A stretch of 64,000 nucleotides of DNA from Typha latifolia (lineage: Eukaryota > Streptophyta > Magnoliopsida > Poales > Typhaceae), in assembly GCA_019914945.1 (NCBI GenBank), contig CM034113.1, forward strand, positions 7,730,850 through 7,794,849, written 5' to 3'. The first letter of the stretch is position 1, and each line of letters begins with the position of its first letter. A program made the translations under genes and the position numbers. Below the pieces are notes generated by a model. That model was not told where the DNA came from. It saw nothing but the letters and a program-made list of their open reading frames with translations, and ran no database searches. Positions 38,101-56,847 of this stretch are shown piece after piece.

Positions 38101-38681
38101 CCTACTTGGAGTAGATAAAGTACTCTCTCTTCGCATTCGATCCGTTATCGAGGAGGTACGTACCAGTGCCAAAATCTCATCCAAATTTATTTTGTGTTAC
38201 GTAGTTTCACAAACACTGTATGCTTAATGGCTTTAGTACGTATCATTTTCGCCAGGGCTACAATGGACTGAAACCAGGATGGACTAGAATTAGCTTCTCC
38301 TATTACTCTTCTGATGAAGAATTCGAGTTCATTCTTGCTGCCATTGAGCTCATTGCGACGTACGGCCATCGATTCTTAGCTCTCTATCAGTTCGATTGGG
38401 CCACGGGAGACTGGACGTTCCGCAAGCGTGCGTTTAAGCAGCATCATATGATGAATGGGAATATAACTCTTGCATCAAGTGATTTATTCTCGGAGAAGAG
38501 CAAACCTACGAATGCAAACGCTGGAAGAAAGGGTGAAAAGAACTCAATGGAGATCGATAAAGCTAAAAGATTTGAGAGTTACTTGGAGAATGCTAAAATG
38601 GTTGCACTTTCTCTCCCGAATAACTATCACTCAAGTATTCCAGAAGGAGTAGATCCAAGCATTATAGTTTTCAGAATATAG
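35141..38681 (+). CDS. Class-V aminotransferase-fold PLP enzyme (cysteine desulfurase-like), gene B
   Basis: Five exons, 35141-35354, 35464-35965, 37421-37622, 37736-38155 and 38256-38681, give 587 residues. The start ACCATGG is a good plant context. Exons 2 and 3 have exactly the same lengths (502 and 202) and phases as in gene A. All family motifs are kept: LIFCGSGSSAA, GPYEHHSN, FACFDFA (Asp235), SPHKF (Lys264), GGPGTPGIL and RGGCACAGPYG. Against gene A, the N-terminus is shorter, exon 4 lacks the Ser/Asn-rich insert, and exon 5 has a different linker after TFRK. Codon third positions are visibly GC-richer than in gene A. Both genes look intact, so they may differ in expression or substrate. 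Function is inferred from fold only. Intron 1 has (AT)n at 35407-35428. Confidence 0.88.
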
Positions 38682-39482
38682 TTCAGATTTCAGTCTAATT
38701 GACGGATTCTGCTGGCAAACTTAGCATTGTTGTTCTTGGTATACACACTGATAGTAGTAGATGCATGTAAGCTTCTTGGAAAAAGTTTTATGAATAAAAT
38801 TAATTCAGTTAGTCGATCTCGAAGTCAAACATATATCTCTTCTAAGAAAATAAAGTAAAACCAAAAGGTCTACTTGCTTTGAATTCTCAACCAAGTGTGT
38901 ATATGATCATCATATATATTAATCTTCAAATCTCATGCACATCACGGTGCGTGCTAGAAAAAAAAGTCCTCATCTTTGAATCTTCTTGAAGTTGCCATAA
39001 GTTTGCAAGTGTGTTTTATAATCTTTTTTATAATAAAGTTATCATATGTTACAATGTGATTATACTATTTTGACATATTTGCAAATCGCCACCTATATTT
39101 TTACTCTTAATAAAGCTAAAATGTTAGTGGCAATATGTAAAATCTCTTTAGTTTAAAGGCAGATTACATTTCACACCCTACCTTTTCATTAATTTAAAAG
39201 TCGCACCCTATCTTTTCATTAATTACATATCGAGCCTAAAATCATGAAAATACAGGGTTCGGAAAGAAGTTTTTACCTTAAATTATTCAGGTTGCATCGG
39301 AACCGCAATATATCCCGCGGATAATATATACAGAATCCTTCCTCTCCTCCAAAATCCAACGAATCCATCGTTAGTGGTCCGAAATAACCCAGACACGGAG
39401 AGTGAGGAGAAGAAGAGCAAAGAGATTAAGCTTTGAAATCTCCATTCTTGGAAGAAGGAAACCGGCAAGAGGGAAGAGGGAG
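38682..39482. other. Spacer between gene B and PPD4
   Basis: Gene B 3' UTR, AT-rich DNA, and the PPD4 leader from about 39290. A local near-repeat, caccctaccttttcattaat then caccctatcttttcattaat, lies at about 39174-39223. No gene is seen. Confidence 0.5.
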
Positions 39483-42461
39483 ATGAGTACCACCACCCTC
39501 TTTCCCAGCTGCTGCTGCTCTTCGTTGAGAAACCAAGATCAGACCCATGCCCATGTGAGAAGATTGGTGCCGAGAAGAGGTAAAAGAAGAAGTGGGTCTT
39601 GTGCAGCAGCAATGGATGAGGAGAAAGGCAACGGAGTAATCTTGGGGAGGAGGTGTGCGTTGGTTTCTGGGATTGTTTTGGGGTTTCCTAGAGATGGATG
39701 GGCAGTGACGCAGGGTCTCTTGGCTGGGAGGATTCCTGGGTTATCTGATCCTGATGAAAAAGGTTGGTCTTTTATGGTCTTTGCTTCTTATTTCATTTGT
39801 TTGGGAATTGTCTACTAGTAATCCAAGCCCTAGAATGATGCTATCATGTTTTTTAATGGGTTAATTTGAGAGCTACAAGAGAATCTTGCAATGGGTTTGT
39901 TGTATTAACTTTTGTGGGGATTTCGCTTTAATATCCTACACTTTGATCTGAACATAAAGAAGAAGATGTTCTTTTTCTTCCAAGGATTGTGCGTGTGTTA
40001 TTGTATATATGAGATGGTTTGAAGTTTCACCGAGAGACGGAACACTAATGGCTGAAACTATCAAGATTTCTTGTTTTGACACTTATTTTGGACCACAATA
40101 GGCTAAAATTGTTCTATTCACTATTTAGGCCTGAAACATTTATTTCTTCCTCGGGGTCAAAACTGAAACTTCAAACCATCATGGAACTAGTGCTACTTCA
40201 TTGGAATTATATATCGGCATATTCATCTTTTATAAGTATTGCACATTCCATGGACCGAGTACCAACCTTTGGCAGCTATGAGAATTGTATTGTTCAAACT
40301 TTATTTCAAAAAAAAAAAATTCAGCAGGGGATTGTAGCGTTGCATGTATGCCTTGCCAGTACTGCATCATACTTCTCATCACATGCATTCATTTGCTTCA
40401 ATATGTTATATTTTGATGAGTTTCCTTTAGATAAATATATTACATTATTACCCATCATAAGGAAAGAATTGCCAGACAGGTTGGAGGACATACCGTAGAC
40501 CAGATGACAAGTCTGGTGGACATGGAGTTGGATGGAGTCCTATAATTCCATACACCTTCAAAGTACCAGACGGCTGGGAAGAGGTAAATCTTTGTCATTT
40601 AGGAGTCAACTGTGTAAAATAACTTCAAATAAAAATCATATAGGCAATTATTAGATTTTTCTGCAAATTGCTGAAGATGCTGAAAGTTGATGGATTTTCA
40701 CTTCTTCTGATTCAGGTTCCAGTATCAATTGCAGATCTTGGTGGCACAGAGATTGATTTGAGATTTGGAAACTCTCAAGAAGGTCGCTTATTTGTTATTG
40801 TGGCCCCTGTTCTCAGATTTTCAGGTAACGAACAATTATACCACCCCCTCTTTATTACCTTTTTCTTTATAATAAAGTGTTCATACCTCCCTGACTTTGT
40901 ATAATTTCATTACTCACTACCACGACACTTTCTATGATTTGTTCATGTTATGTATGTATAATATATACCTGTTATATTCAGACAGGCAATGAGTTCATTA
41001 GCCTATCCTGGTTATTTTTCTGCATAGGCAGACAAAAGCTTTCCTTGATGTTAGACGCCTCTCACCCTTTACTAACTGTCTAATTACCTTGCTGAACTTT
41101 AGAATAATATACATGATCTAAAATGAACTAAATATTGGGCTTATGAAAAGTTTTGACAAAAGACAGCTTCCCAGTTTTTGGGAAGCGTGCAGTTCTCAAG
41201 TCTTCAGGACATGCTATATAGTTAAACCCAGTGATTTAAAATCTACATTCTCCATTTGGGTGCTTGTAACTTTAGAGATTGATAAATGTCATAATGGCTA
41301 GGAATAGATGATGATTATCCTACATATACCTTTTGGAATTTTGTGTTTCTTCTTGAAACCAGTGCAATGTCTTGAAGTGACAAGTGAACTGTTCTGCCCA
41401 ATTGCTAAATCCATTGATAGTCATGATATAACTAGTCTATGATCCTTCCATGTCTAATAAACATGATTGTATCTCCATATCTAAAGTTCATATCTGTGCA
41501 AGAGAAGTTAGACATGAATATGCCTATTATCTGATCCAAATACATTCCATTGACGCCCATGTAGCTAATAGTTTATTAATCTTATCAGCTGTCTTGCTGA
41601 CAGTTATTACTGGAGAACATATGTTGTTCTGTACAAACAACATCAAAAGCATGTAAATAGAGAAAAGAATATTGCATAATTCTCTGAAATGTTGGATCTG
41701 CTACTAATTTAACCGATATGAATGTATTGTCATTTAAATCTTGTGATCTTTAGCAATACTTGCTAGAACTAGAATTACTATAGTTGCATAACCACCTCGA
41801 ATAACTAGGTCTATGATTTGTAGACCACTTGCAGATAATAAGAACAATATTCAGAATTAAGATACTTGGAAGAATTGAACGACTGTTTTCTTGGGCCTTG
41901 GAAAGCATACCATTCATGATTTGCCTCTTCTCCTTTCCTCAAAAGGAGCTCTGCAAATAGCAATCTTCTATTATGCATGGTTTGAGAAAATTCCAGCAAC
42001 AAGAAATTGTTGTGTAAGCTTGTAAAATACAATTTTCTTAAAACTCATACCGGTTACATATTCCATTGCTTAGATATTATTGGAGACAATGCCAAAATTG
42101 AACAAATTGGAACACCGGAGAAAGTGATCAATGCTTTTGGCCCAGAAGTCATTGGAGAAAATGTGGAAGGGAGAGTTTTAGCTACAGAGGTAGCAGAACA
42201 TGAAGGAAGAACATATTACCAATTTGAGTTGGAACCACCGCATGCACTAATTACTGCTACTGCTGCTGGAAACAGACTCTACTTGTTCAATGTAACTGCT
42301 AATGGTAATATAATCATCTCTCTCTCTCTCTCTCTCTCATGACTGAGTATGTTCAATGTATGCTTTGAACCTCGTAACTTCTTACATCTTTCGCAGGTCT
42401 TCAGTGGAAGAGACACTATAAGGATTTGAAACAAATCGCAAACTCCTTCCGCGTCGTTTAA
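39483..42461 (+). CDS. PPD4: PsbP domain-containing protein 4, chloroplast lumen
   Basis: Five exons, 39483-39762, 40480-40583, 40716-40824, 42074-42304 and 42397-42461, give 262 residues, the usual PPD4 length. The ATG at 39483 is the first in frame. Residues 1 to about 45 are Ser/Arg-rich like a plastid transit peptide. LGRRCALVSGIVLG followed by a short stretch to GWA is a twin-arginine thylakoid signal, so the mature protein should enter the lumen by the Tat route. The PsbP fold follows (GWSPIIPYTFKVPDGWEEVP, TEIDLRFGNSQEGRLFVIVA, GPEVIGENVEGRVLA, YYQFELEPPHALITATAAGN, RHYKDLKQIANSFRVV). PPD proteins are lumenal relatives of the photosystem II subunit PsbP; the exact job of PPD4 is not settled. 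Intron 4 contains a (CT)n run and intron 1 a TIR element. Confidence 0.93.
40013..40180. mobile_element. Small TIR element in PPD4 intron 1
   Basis: A 168-bp segment is bounded by perfect 16-bp inverted repeats, GATGGTTTGAAGTTTC at 40013-40028 and its complement at 40165-40180. The interior is non-coding. A related element sits in lysyl-tRNA synthetase intron 5 (44472-44684). The flanks do not show a sure target-site duplication. Confidence 0.7.
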
Positions 42462-43238
42462 AAGTTCATATGGACCAGAGTTCCTTCTGTTTGTGGAGTT
42501 TAAGATTGTAAATGAAATCACAGAAATTGCGCATTCTTCCATTACCGTTTGATATTATATTTTATAGAAAATTTGTAGTGATAACCTTATTTGACATACA
42601 AGATGAGCTGATGAGGTGAGCAATAAAGATGAAGTGATTGCAAGAGATCTTTTCTGGAAGGAATTTTAGGAACTATATTCATAATGCGTTTTTTTAGGAC
42701 CTTTGTACCTCAATACTTTTTGATTTTGCATGTATGGCAAATTGGCAATGCATACTTTTAAATTTGTCAATCAGGGAGGAATCTGATTCCATAAATTTTC
42801 AGGAACAATTCTAGAATTTGGCATACTTTGAATGATTCATACGTAGAAAGATTAGTGGCGTATATGATTAAGACTATACTTTATTTAACTCTCAACCAAA
42901 AATTACTAAAAAAACCCTTGAGAAAAGCATTCTTGAACAAAATAAGGTGCTAATCACAAAATCCCTAAAATATAGGGTGTCATTACTAAAACGGTCCAGC
43001 AAGTCATCAACTAACAAATTATTGAGTAATTTTTTAAGGTCAAATTCTTTGGTTTACTTAATTAATCATAACATTAACGGTCCATCAACTCCACTAAGCC
43101 CAGCCCATATTTGCCGTAATTTATATACAAGTCCCCAACGCGACCCAATAAAACCCGCAACAATACTAAAACCCTCGTCTCCTTGCTTTCCCTTTCCTCC
43201 CTCCCTCTCCATTTCGTGGTCTCCTCTCCACAGCCGCC
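42462..43238. other. Spacer between PPD4 and lysyl-tRNA synthetase
   Basis: Holds the PPD4 3' UTR and the synthetase promoter and CT-rich leader (about 43170-43238). No other gene is seen. Confidence 0.5.
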
Positions 43239-49950
<6,712 letters not shown>

Positions 49951-51494
49951 GGCCTTAGATGACCTGGTCCTGGGCGCTGAAGATTGTATCAAACAAACAA
50001 ACAAACATACGTTGCTTCGAAGGATGGAAACAGTCCCTTGCGTGCATGGTCACCATTCATTGTTCACGATTTCAATTATTTATGATTCCAACTGTTGTTT
50101 TTATCTCTTTACCTTTTTTTGTTTTCTTTTTTTTTTTGCCATAATTATGTTGTGTACCAAAGTTACCAAGTCATCTGTCAGCAAACATACGAAGTTAAAT
50201 ATCTTTCTGCTGTGAGCTCGCCACTCGTACGATATTATTATATTACTAACATGTTTATTCTCCTGACAATTTTATGAGTGGCATGATCCTTGTTTTCGAA
50301 AGTTCTATTCACGGTTGTTTAAACTCGTAAATTGTAATATTGGATGAACAAAGGAACTAAATAATTGTATTATGATTTGGGATTAATGTTTGGGCTCTTC
50401 TTTACCTACTCGAAGTTAATGGAGCATTCGCTTCTACAGGTTTATAGCAATATCAAGGGCCAATTCATATTATCATCCGTTATAGTCAGTCATTTGTGCT
50501 GCTCTCTTGGCATAAACACTATACAGACACGTTTATGCACGCAGAGAAGTTGTATGGAGATGCAAATAACAACGAATACGAGTATTAAGATTGCCAGCAA
50601 CATCAGACAGCATCATTAAGAGCTTCTCAAAGTTGTTTACATGCCACCAAAATTCATGAAATTAAATCGATATACAAACGGTTGAGCAGATTCATGCTCA
50701 ATTTGACAAGAATAACTGGATCAACTCAAAACTAGAGTGTCATGCTTTCCAGAACTTGGTCTAGCTTTGCTCCCGCTTAAGCAACTCGAAACTACAAGCA
50801 TATGCCAGTGGGGAAGCATATTACATTGTGATCAGCTTACGCTACACAAAATGAGTGAGACTTGCAATTCATTATCAGAGAAAGAACGCAGGAGAAGGCA
50901 AGGAATGTCCCAAAGTGCAATTTTCGGGATGCTGTGGTCACATTTCTTTGCACCAGCTTATCAAGAGTATCTGAACGAAATATAGATGGGTTAGAAGACA
51001 TAGAAAGGGACAAAATGAAGAGAGAAAATATTATCCAACCAGGGAACAATATCTATTTCTGTTTCAGGGGTCACTTGGCAAGGGAGTCTTCTGAATAGTG
51101 AAGCAACGTGTAACATTAAGAAACAAAACAAGTAACCTAACAAGAGCGTCAGCACATGGGGGAGAAAGATTTGTGAGATCCAGGATCATGCTGGTAGGAC
51201 ACCTGAATTCCCTATATGATTAGTTGGACAGTTATGGTCTTGCAGATGCTTTTGCTTTTATCACATTCTCAATCATCATACTTCAATATGTTGGAATGTC
51301 TAATAGCTGCATGCCATAATATAAGTGTTACTAGCCAAAACAACATATAATAAGAAAGATACTAGCAACATGTGTTAATTTACTTTAACTAGCAAATTTA
51401 TGCAGATTATGGTTTAAGGCTCAACCAAACAAAAAGTAACTGAAAATACAGTCTATACTATTATAGAGTACGGTCAGTATACCTATAAGTCATG
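49951..51494. other. Convergent 3' region between synthetase and O-fucosyltransferase
   Basis: Contains the two 3' UTRs pointing at each other. Frames at 50365-50619 and 50737-50985 have no recognisable domain and are not called. No repeats were noted. Confidence 0.5.
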
Positions 51495-54400
51495 TCAATG
51501 CTTTCCAGTCCGACAAATGCATTCAGGAAGTGGGTTCTCATAAAAGCATTCTTCAGTCCTAAGGCGAGCCCGGCCTTTACTTCCTGGCAGAGAGCTATAT
51601 CTTTTCCTTGGAGCCCCCTGTCTGTAAATTACGAGAGATTTTTTTTTAAGTCTGATATTATATGCTGATGGATTTACAGAACTCTTTCATGAACTTTATT
51701 GCAATTAGTTTAGAAATGACTATTTGGCAAGTTTACAAAGACAACTACCTGAATTTATGCATTTGAGTAACAAGTGATGACACTTGTGGACCTTCTGCCA
51801 GCTCCCCTCTTTCTATCAAATCAAAAATCTCTACCAATCCTTTTCTGCATTAGATCAGTCCAAAGGTAAACCATTTGCTGAATTTGGAAAAAATGGAATT
51901 CAACATGAAGCTCAGAAAAAATTTCAATTAACAAAATGTGAATTGCTTTACTCTAGAGACACAAAAGATCCATCATCCAGTCAATACAACAATAATATTA
52001 AGAAACAATGGCAAGAACTGACAAGCTTAACATGCGAGAGGAACATAATCTTTTCAGAAAACATTCTCATCCATCTATGTACTTCTTACATTTGGAGACA
52101 TCTACTAAGAAAAAGTAGAAGCAGTTCTTTATCTAAAATATTTCCAAAAAAGTACCTGTCTGGGGTGATAGTCTTGCGGTGCCCTAAAAATCTGCGATGC
52201 CCCTCAACAGCTTTTGCCATGTTTCCTGTGTATGACGGTATGAAAACATCACTTTCAACTGATATAATGTAATCTAGAGCTGCAGCCTGGGATGCATGAC
52301 TTGCAAACTTCCCAAGCTCTTCCTTTGTCGCTAATGTCTCCTGTATACAGATAGGTATCCTGTTAGTGACTGAAAATTGTTTCTTGCTTAAAAAAATGTA
52401 TAACACAATAGCTAAAGATTAATTGACAGAACCTTTGTAACCAAGTTTGGGAAGCGAGATCTCAAGTTTGATATGTAAGTATCCCCACCATAAATTTCAC
52501 CAGATGCAATGTAGATCCACGTGGATGGAGGATAACCAAGAGCTTGCAGAAATATCCCTACCTCCTTGGGAGTCAGAGGACAATAACCGCTGATTCTCTG
52601 TTCTGTTGAGTTAATATCCTTCAACTTCCAGTGGTTCGTACTCTCTCTATAAACAAACCAAAAAAAAATCATCACGTATTTACTTCAATTACAAAAATAA
52701 TTAGACTCTGCAGTGACAGCTCACACCTCATAAGTCTCAATTCTTCAGCTTCTAGGTCACTGAGACCATAAGTACAGCCCGTAAAAGATAGCATGTCCTT
52801 TTCATAACGCAGATGAAGAGCAATGTACCGCCCATGTGACGTTAGCCGCTCCACTAGCTTCTGTGGTGTCAGGCGTTACGTAGACTCAGAACCTATTTTA
52901 CAAAGTACCCCAGGATCTCTCAAATGCGATAAAACGAGAGAATTTTCTTAACAAAACTATACGGCATAGGATAGCATGCAAATCTGACCTTTCCCAAGTT
53001 CTCAATTGGAGGTGCAAATTGGAGCGCGTGATACAGAGCCCGGCATCGCAATCTTTGAATATCAATATGAAGGTCATTGTTAGCCAGTCTTGAATCAGAT
53101 TTTGGAACATGAATTACCTGAAAGAAGCAATAGCCTTTTCAAATTTATGTACTTCAACCCAAAGCTAGAAGTCAAACATACACAAGAAATGGAACAGACC
53201 AGTCTGTCAATAGATTTCCTTAGAGACTAGTAAAATGCAGTAAATTTCTTCGGCAGGAGGCTAGGACCCTAGTATCTTTTGATCCCCATGCTTTCAGAGT
53301 TTCTTCCTTTATTTAAAATATAAAATATTTAAATGTATTCTCTCATCCTTACTGGTTTACCTTTTTGCAGCTAACGAATTGTGTGCTTCCTAATAAACTG
53401 ATTATAGCTGGCAGAGGAAGTTTGAAGCACAATGCATGGCATATATATAACTGAAAATAAGATGGCCCATTGCATGAAATAGACAAGCAGATAATCAATA
53501 ACCAATCTTCATTAAAAAACCTACATGGAGAATTTACATTGATATACCTCATACCTAATAAAAAAGAATATCAAATCATGCCTCTACCTTATAATCCTTC
53601 CATAATTGTGCCATCTCCTCATAATAACCTGCACCAGACCATGAAGTGAAGTGCTTACGGGCCCTCGGAGCTGATTCCAACTCCTTGGGTAACTCTTTCA
53701 CAATACGTACATCTCCTTGCAGAGCTTTAATAAAATGAGGCTCATCAAAAATATCCGCAAACGTACTGCACAAATTGATTTGAATTGTTAAATGATAATA
53801 GATGTCTAATATAAATTATTAAACTATAACAGGTGTTACTATCTTATAGATCAAAACCTGGAGTCTTGCCAAAAAGATCGCCTATCCAACTGAGGAATAA
53901 CTAGTGTTGCATTCATCAAACGAGCCACGGCAACCATATCACTTATCTGTTTCCATAAGGTCAAGTAAATCTCTAATATTAGAACCAAATGTTCAATCAA
54001 AACAGTAATGAGAATGACATAAACACAATAAGTTTCTTAACTCAATATTTAAAAACTAAGTCAAATCCAAAAAGTAATCACCAAAAAATTGATATGCTGA
54101 AATTGACTGAGGTAGTCTTATAAATATTCACTATTCTTAATGGCAATACAATGCCGGAAATGATGTTGCACCTGTGCACTCAAGGAATGGATTTCACCAA
54201 TAAAAAGTAATGAATAGAAAATGGCAACTTGTAAGGATGCCTACTGCATTTGAAATTATGGTTCTGTGAACTTACACCAGTGCGCATTTGATTGAGTCCT
54301 CCATTACTCCTAACAGTTAAGTAGCGCTCCATGTGTTGAGGAGCTGGTGATACAAGAGAACAAATGTTAGGGTTGTGACCTATTATTTTAGCAAATTATG

Positions 54401-55283
54401 TACTATATAAGTATATATTTACCAAAAATAAGAGATTTGTATTAACTTGAGTAGAGAAACATGATACATATCATTTTGCCACTGTTTTATGTCCATTCCA
54501 CAAATACATAACAAACTTCTCACAGAAAAATATAGCAGAAAAGTACAACAACAAAAAAAGAGAAGAGGACCTGCATATTTAGAGGTGGGCTTCACACAAC
54601 CATGATAACCATAGCCAAATGAATCCCACAGTTGCTCTTGTGACACCTGAAAACATATCAAAATGCAAAACCAGAGTTCAGTAAATATTTTGCTAAAGAA
54701 ACGGATAACTTTTATCCTACTTATCAAAGGTCGCAGATAGTACAAGATCAGTAACTCATGGCCTAGTTCATTATTTGGCCAAGAAGATGCATTCTTTCAT
54801 CCTTCTCAAACCAAATGCAGTCCACACCTATTTAGGATCGTTTATAGAGCATAACTCAATGTTGAAAAGGATCCAGAAAATAAATGAGCAAATCTTAAAC
54901 CTGCAGTGATCTCTAAAGTCAATTATTCTAAAATCCAATTCAGATTAACTACTTACACAAATGAAGAGTAAATAAATCATAACACAAGAACCACCAGTAA
55001 GACCACATCGGTGCTAACCCTAGTACTCTCAGAGGACCACGTCAACAATAACTAGGAGAGGAGGGGCAGATCAGAGCAAGCTTACTAGTACCTGGAAATG
55101 CTCGTCGGTATAGAAGGGGGGGCGATCGACTTCCGCGATCTGGCGGTGGGAGAAGAAGAGGAGCACGGCGGAGAAGCCGAGGAGAAGCAAAGCGTAGGTA
55201 GAGATCAACGACGGAGGAAGGCTTCGAAGGCGGAGAGGAAGAGACGACGACGGAGGAGGAGGAGGAGATCTACTGGTAAGCAT
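51495..55283 (-). CDS. Plant O-fucosyltransferase family protein (GT106)
   Basis: Eleven exons in transcript order: 55283-55092, 54646-54571, 54343-54276, 53946-53858, 53765-53588, 53117-52989, 52857-52727, 52646-52433, 52340-52156, 51844-51749, 51621-51495. They give 494 residues. An N-terminal Pro/Ser-rich cytosolic tail is followed by one membrane span (about residues 27-44, [18 protein letters not shown]), which fits a Golgi type II protein. Family motifs are [95 protein letters not shown] and, near the end, [13 protein letters not shown]. The family transfers sugars, by name fucose from GDP-fucose, to proteins or pectic glycans; the acceptor is unknown. It is divergent with the PI4K gene. 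Confidence 0.92.
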
Positions 55284-56130
55284 CGCTGCTCTCCCCGATC
55301 CCCCGAAATTTTCGGGTCTAGATGCGCTAAAAAAGAAAAAGAAATTAAATTTAAAAAAAAAAAGGTAACAAACAATCTTTGTCGATCCGTGCGGTCTGCT
55401 ACTCCGCCTGCTTATTTAGCGTTTTAATGTGGTCGGTCGGTCGGCCGCGCTGCGAGAGTGCCACGACGACCGAGGTGGGATTAAAGAATCACCGACGGAT
55501 TGTGACCTGATAAATGCCCAGTTAGAAAGTGTTACGTTGATCTAGAGTTTTTTCTTTTCTTTTTTTATTACTATTTTAAGCCTGCAATTTTATTTCCCAT
55601 TTCAAGATTAAATACAAAACTAGGTAAATTAGACAACACCTTCCAAATAGAAATTATAGATAAATAACTATCACTGTTTTATGAATATATTTTTAAATAA
55701 ATTTTATTCATAATAAACTAAGAAAATTATTTATATATGAACTAAGAAAAAAATAATTATATATATAAAAAATAAAATTTGGATCGAAGTGTATATAGTA
55801 AAATTTTTTTTTAAATGTATATATAGAAAATACTGATAATTCGGTTAGTCGCTAAAAAGTGAAATGCAATGGTGACTATAATTTAATTAAATAACTCTCT
55901 TTTCTTAAAAAAAAGTCAAAAAAAAGTAAAATACATTTGGTCGGTAAAAAAATTTAATTTTTAATTTTTAAATTAATCATATTTTACCTCCTCGAAGTTT
56001 ACTCCATTTTATAAAATATAATGTATTTTCAACTTAAACATTTAACTCTCACCTTTCAACAACTGAAAATTGGCCTGGGTATTTACTTTGGATTACAAGC
56101 TCATTTTGGCCAAATCCAAATACTCTCTTA

Positions 56131-56181
<51 letters not shown>

Positions 56182-56847
56182 TTGTTGGTAGCATCACCTA
56201 GAACTCAATAAAGAAGTCATTTCTGTCACCAATAATACCAACCATGAGAGTCCTCCTAGAGAAGCTAACGACATCTCAACCACGTGGCCATTTCCATATA
56301 TCACTTTACATTAATCTCTACCGTCCAATTTCATCATGGACGGACGGCCGCGATGGATCCTATGGCCGATGAGATCCACCACCCGTCGCACGAAATAAGG
56401 CGCACAAACTCCCATCTCGAAGGGAGTGCACACCTGTTGATGTCCACGTGGAACTCAGTAACGCCAATCGCAGGACCTCCTTCCACTGCTCCGGATGTAT
56501 ACGACCAACCCGTACCCCCCGACCTGCGCAATTTTTTTTCTTTCCCTCTCTCTCGCCGTCGACGAAGACGACGATAGCGGAGAAAGAAAGATAAGAAGAT
56601 TCAAATTCCCAGAAAAAAACAAATCGAGGAAGAGAATCCAAAATTTCCTGGGAAGCCCTAGAAGATTTGATCTCTCCTTTCCTTTTTAATCTTTCTTTTC
56701 GCTTCTGATCCGCTCGCCGTTCGAATCTTTGCCCCGGAATTCTAGGGTTCGTTTCAACCCTCGACGCAATTTAGGGTCTCGGCGCCCGCGCCCGCGCCCG
56801 CCCTTGCGTTTGGATCGGATCGCGGTTTCTCCGATGGCGGACTGACG
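55284..56847. other. Divergent promoter region of O-fucosyltransferase and PI4K-beta
   Basis: About 1.56 kb between two genes read outward. The middle is AT-rich with an (AT)n microsatellite at 56135-56177, and the PI4K side (from about 56280) is GC/CT-rich leader-like DNA. No further gene is seen. Confidence 0.55.
56834..56845 (+). other. Minimal upstream ORF (Met-Ala-Asp-stop)
   Basis: ATGGCGGACTGA ends 2 nt before the PI4K-beta ATG at 56848. If both are in the leader, scanning ribosomes would meet this three-codon frame first. It may reduce translation or work by reinitiation; this is inference. Confidence 0.45.
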
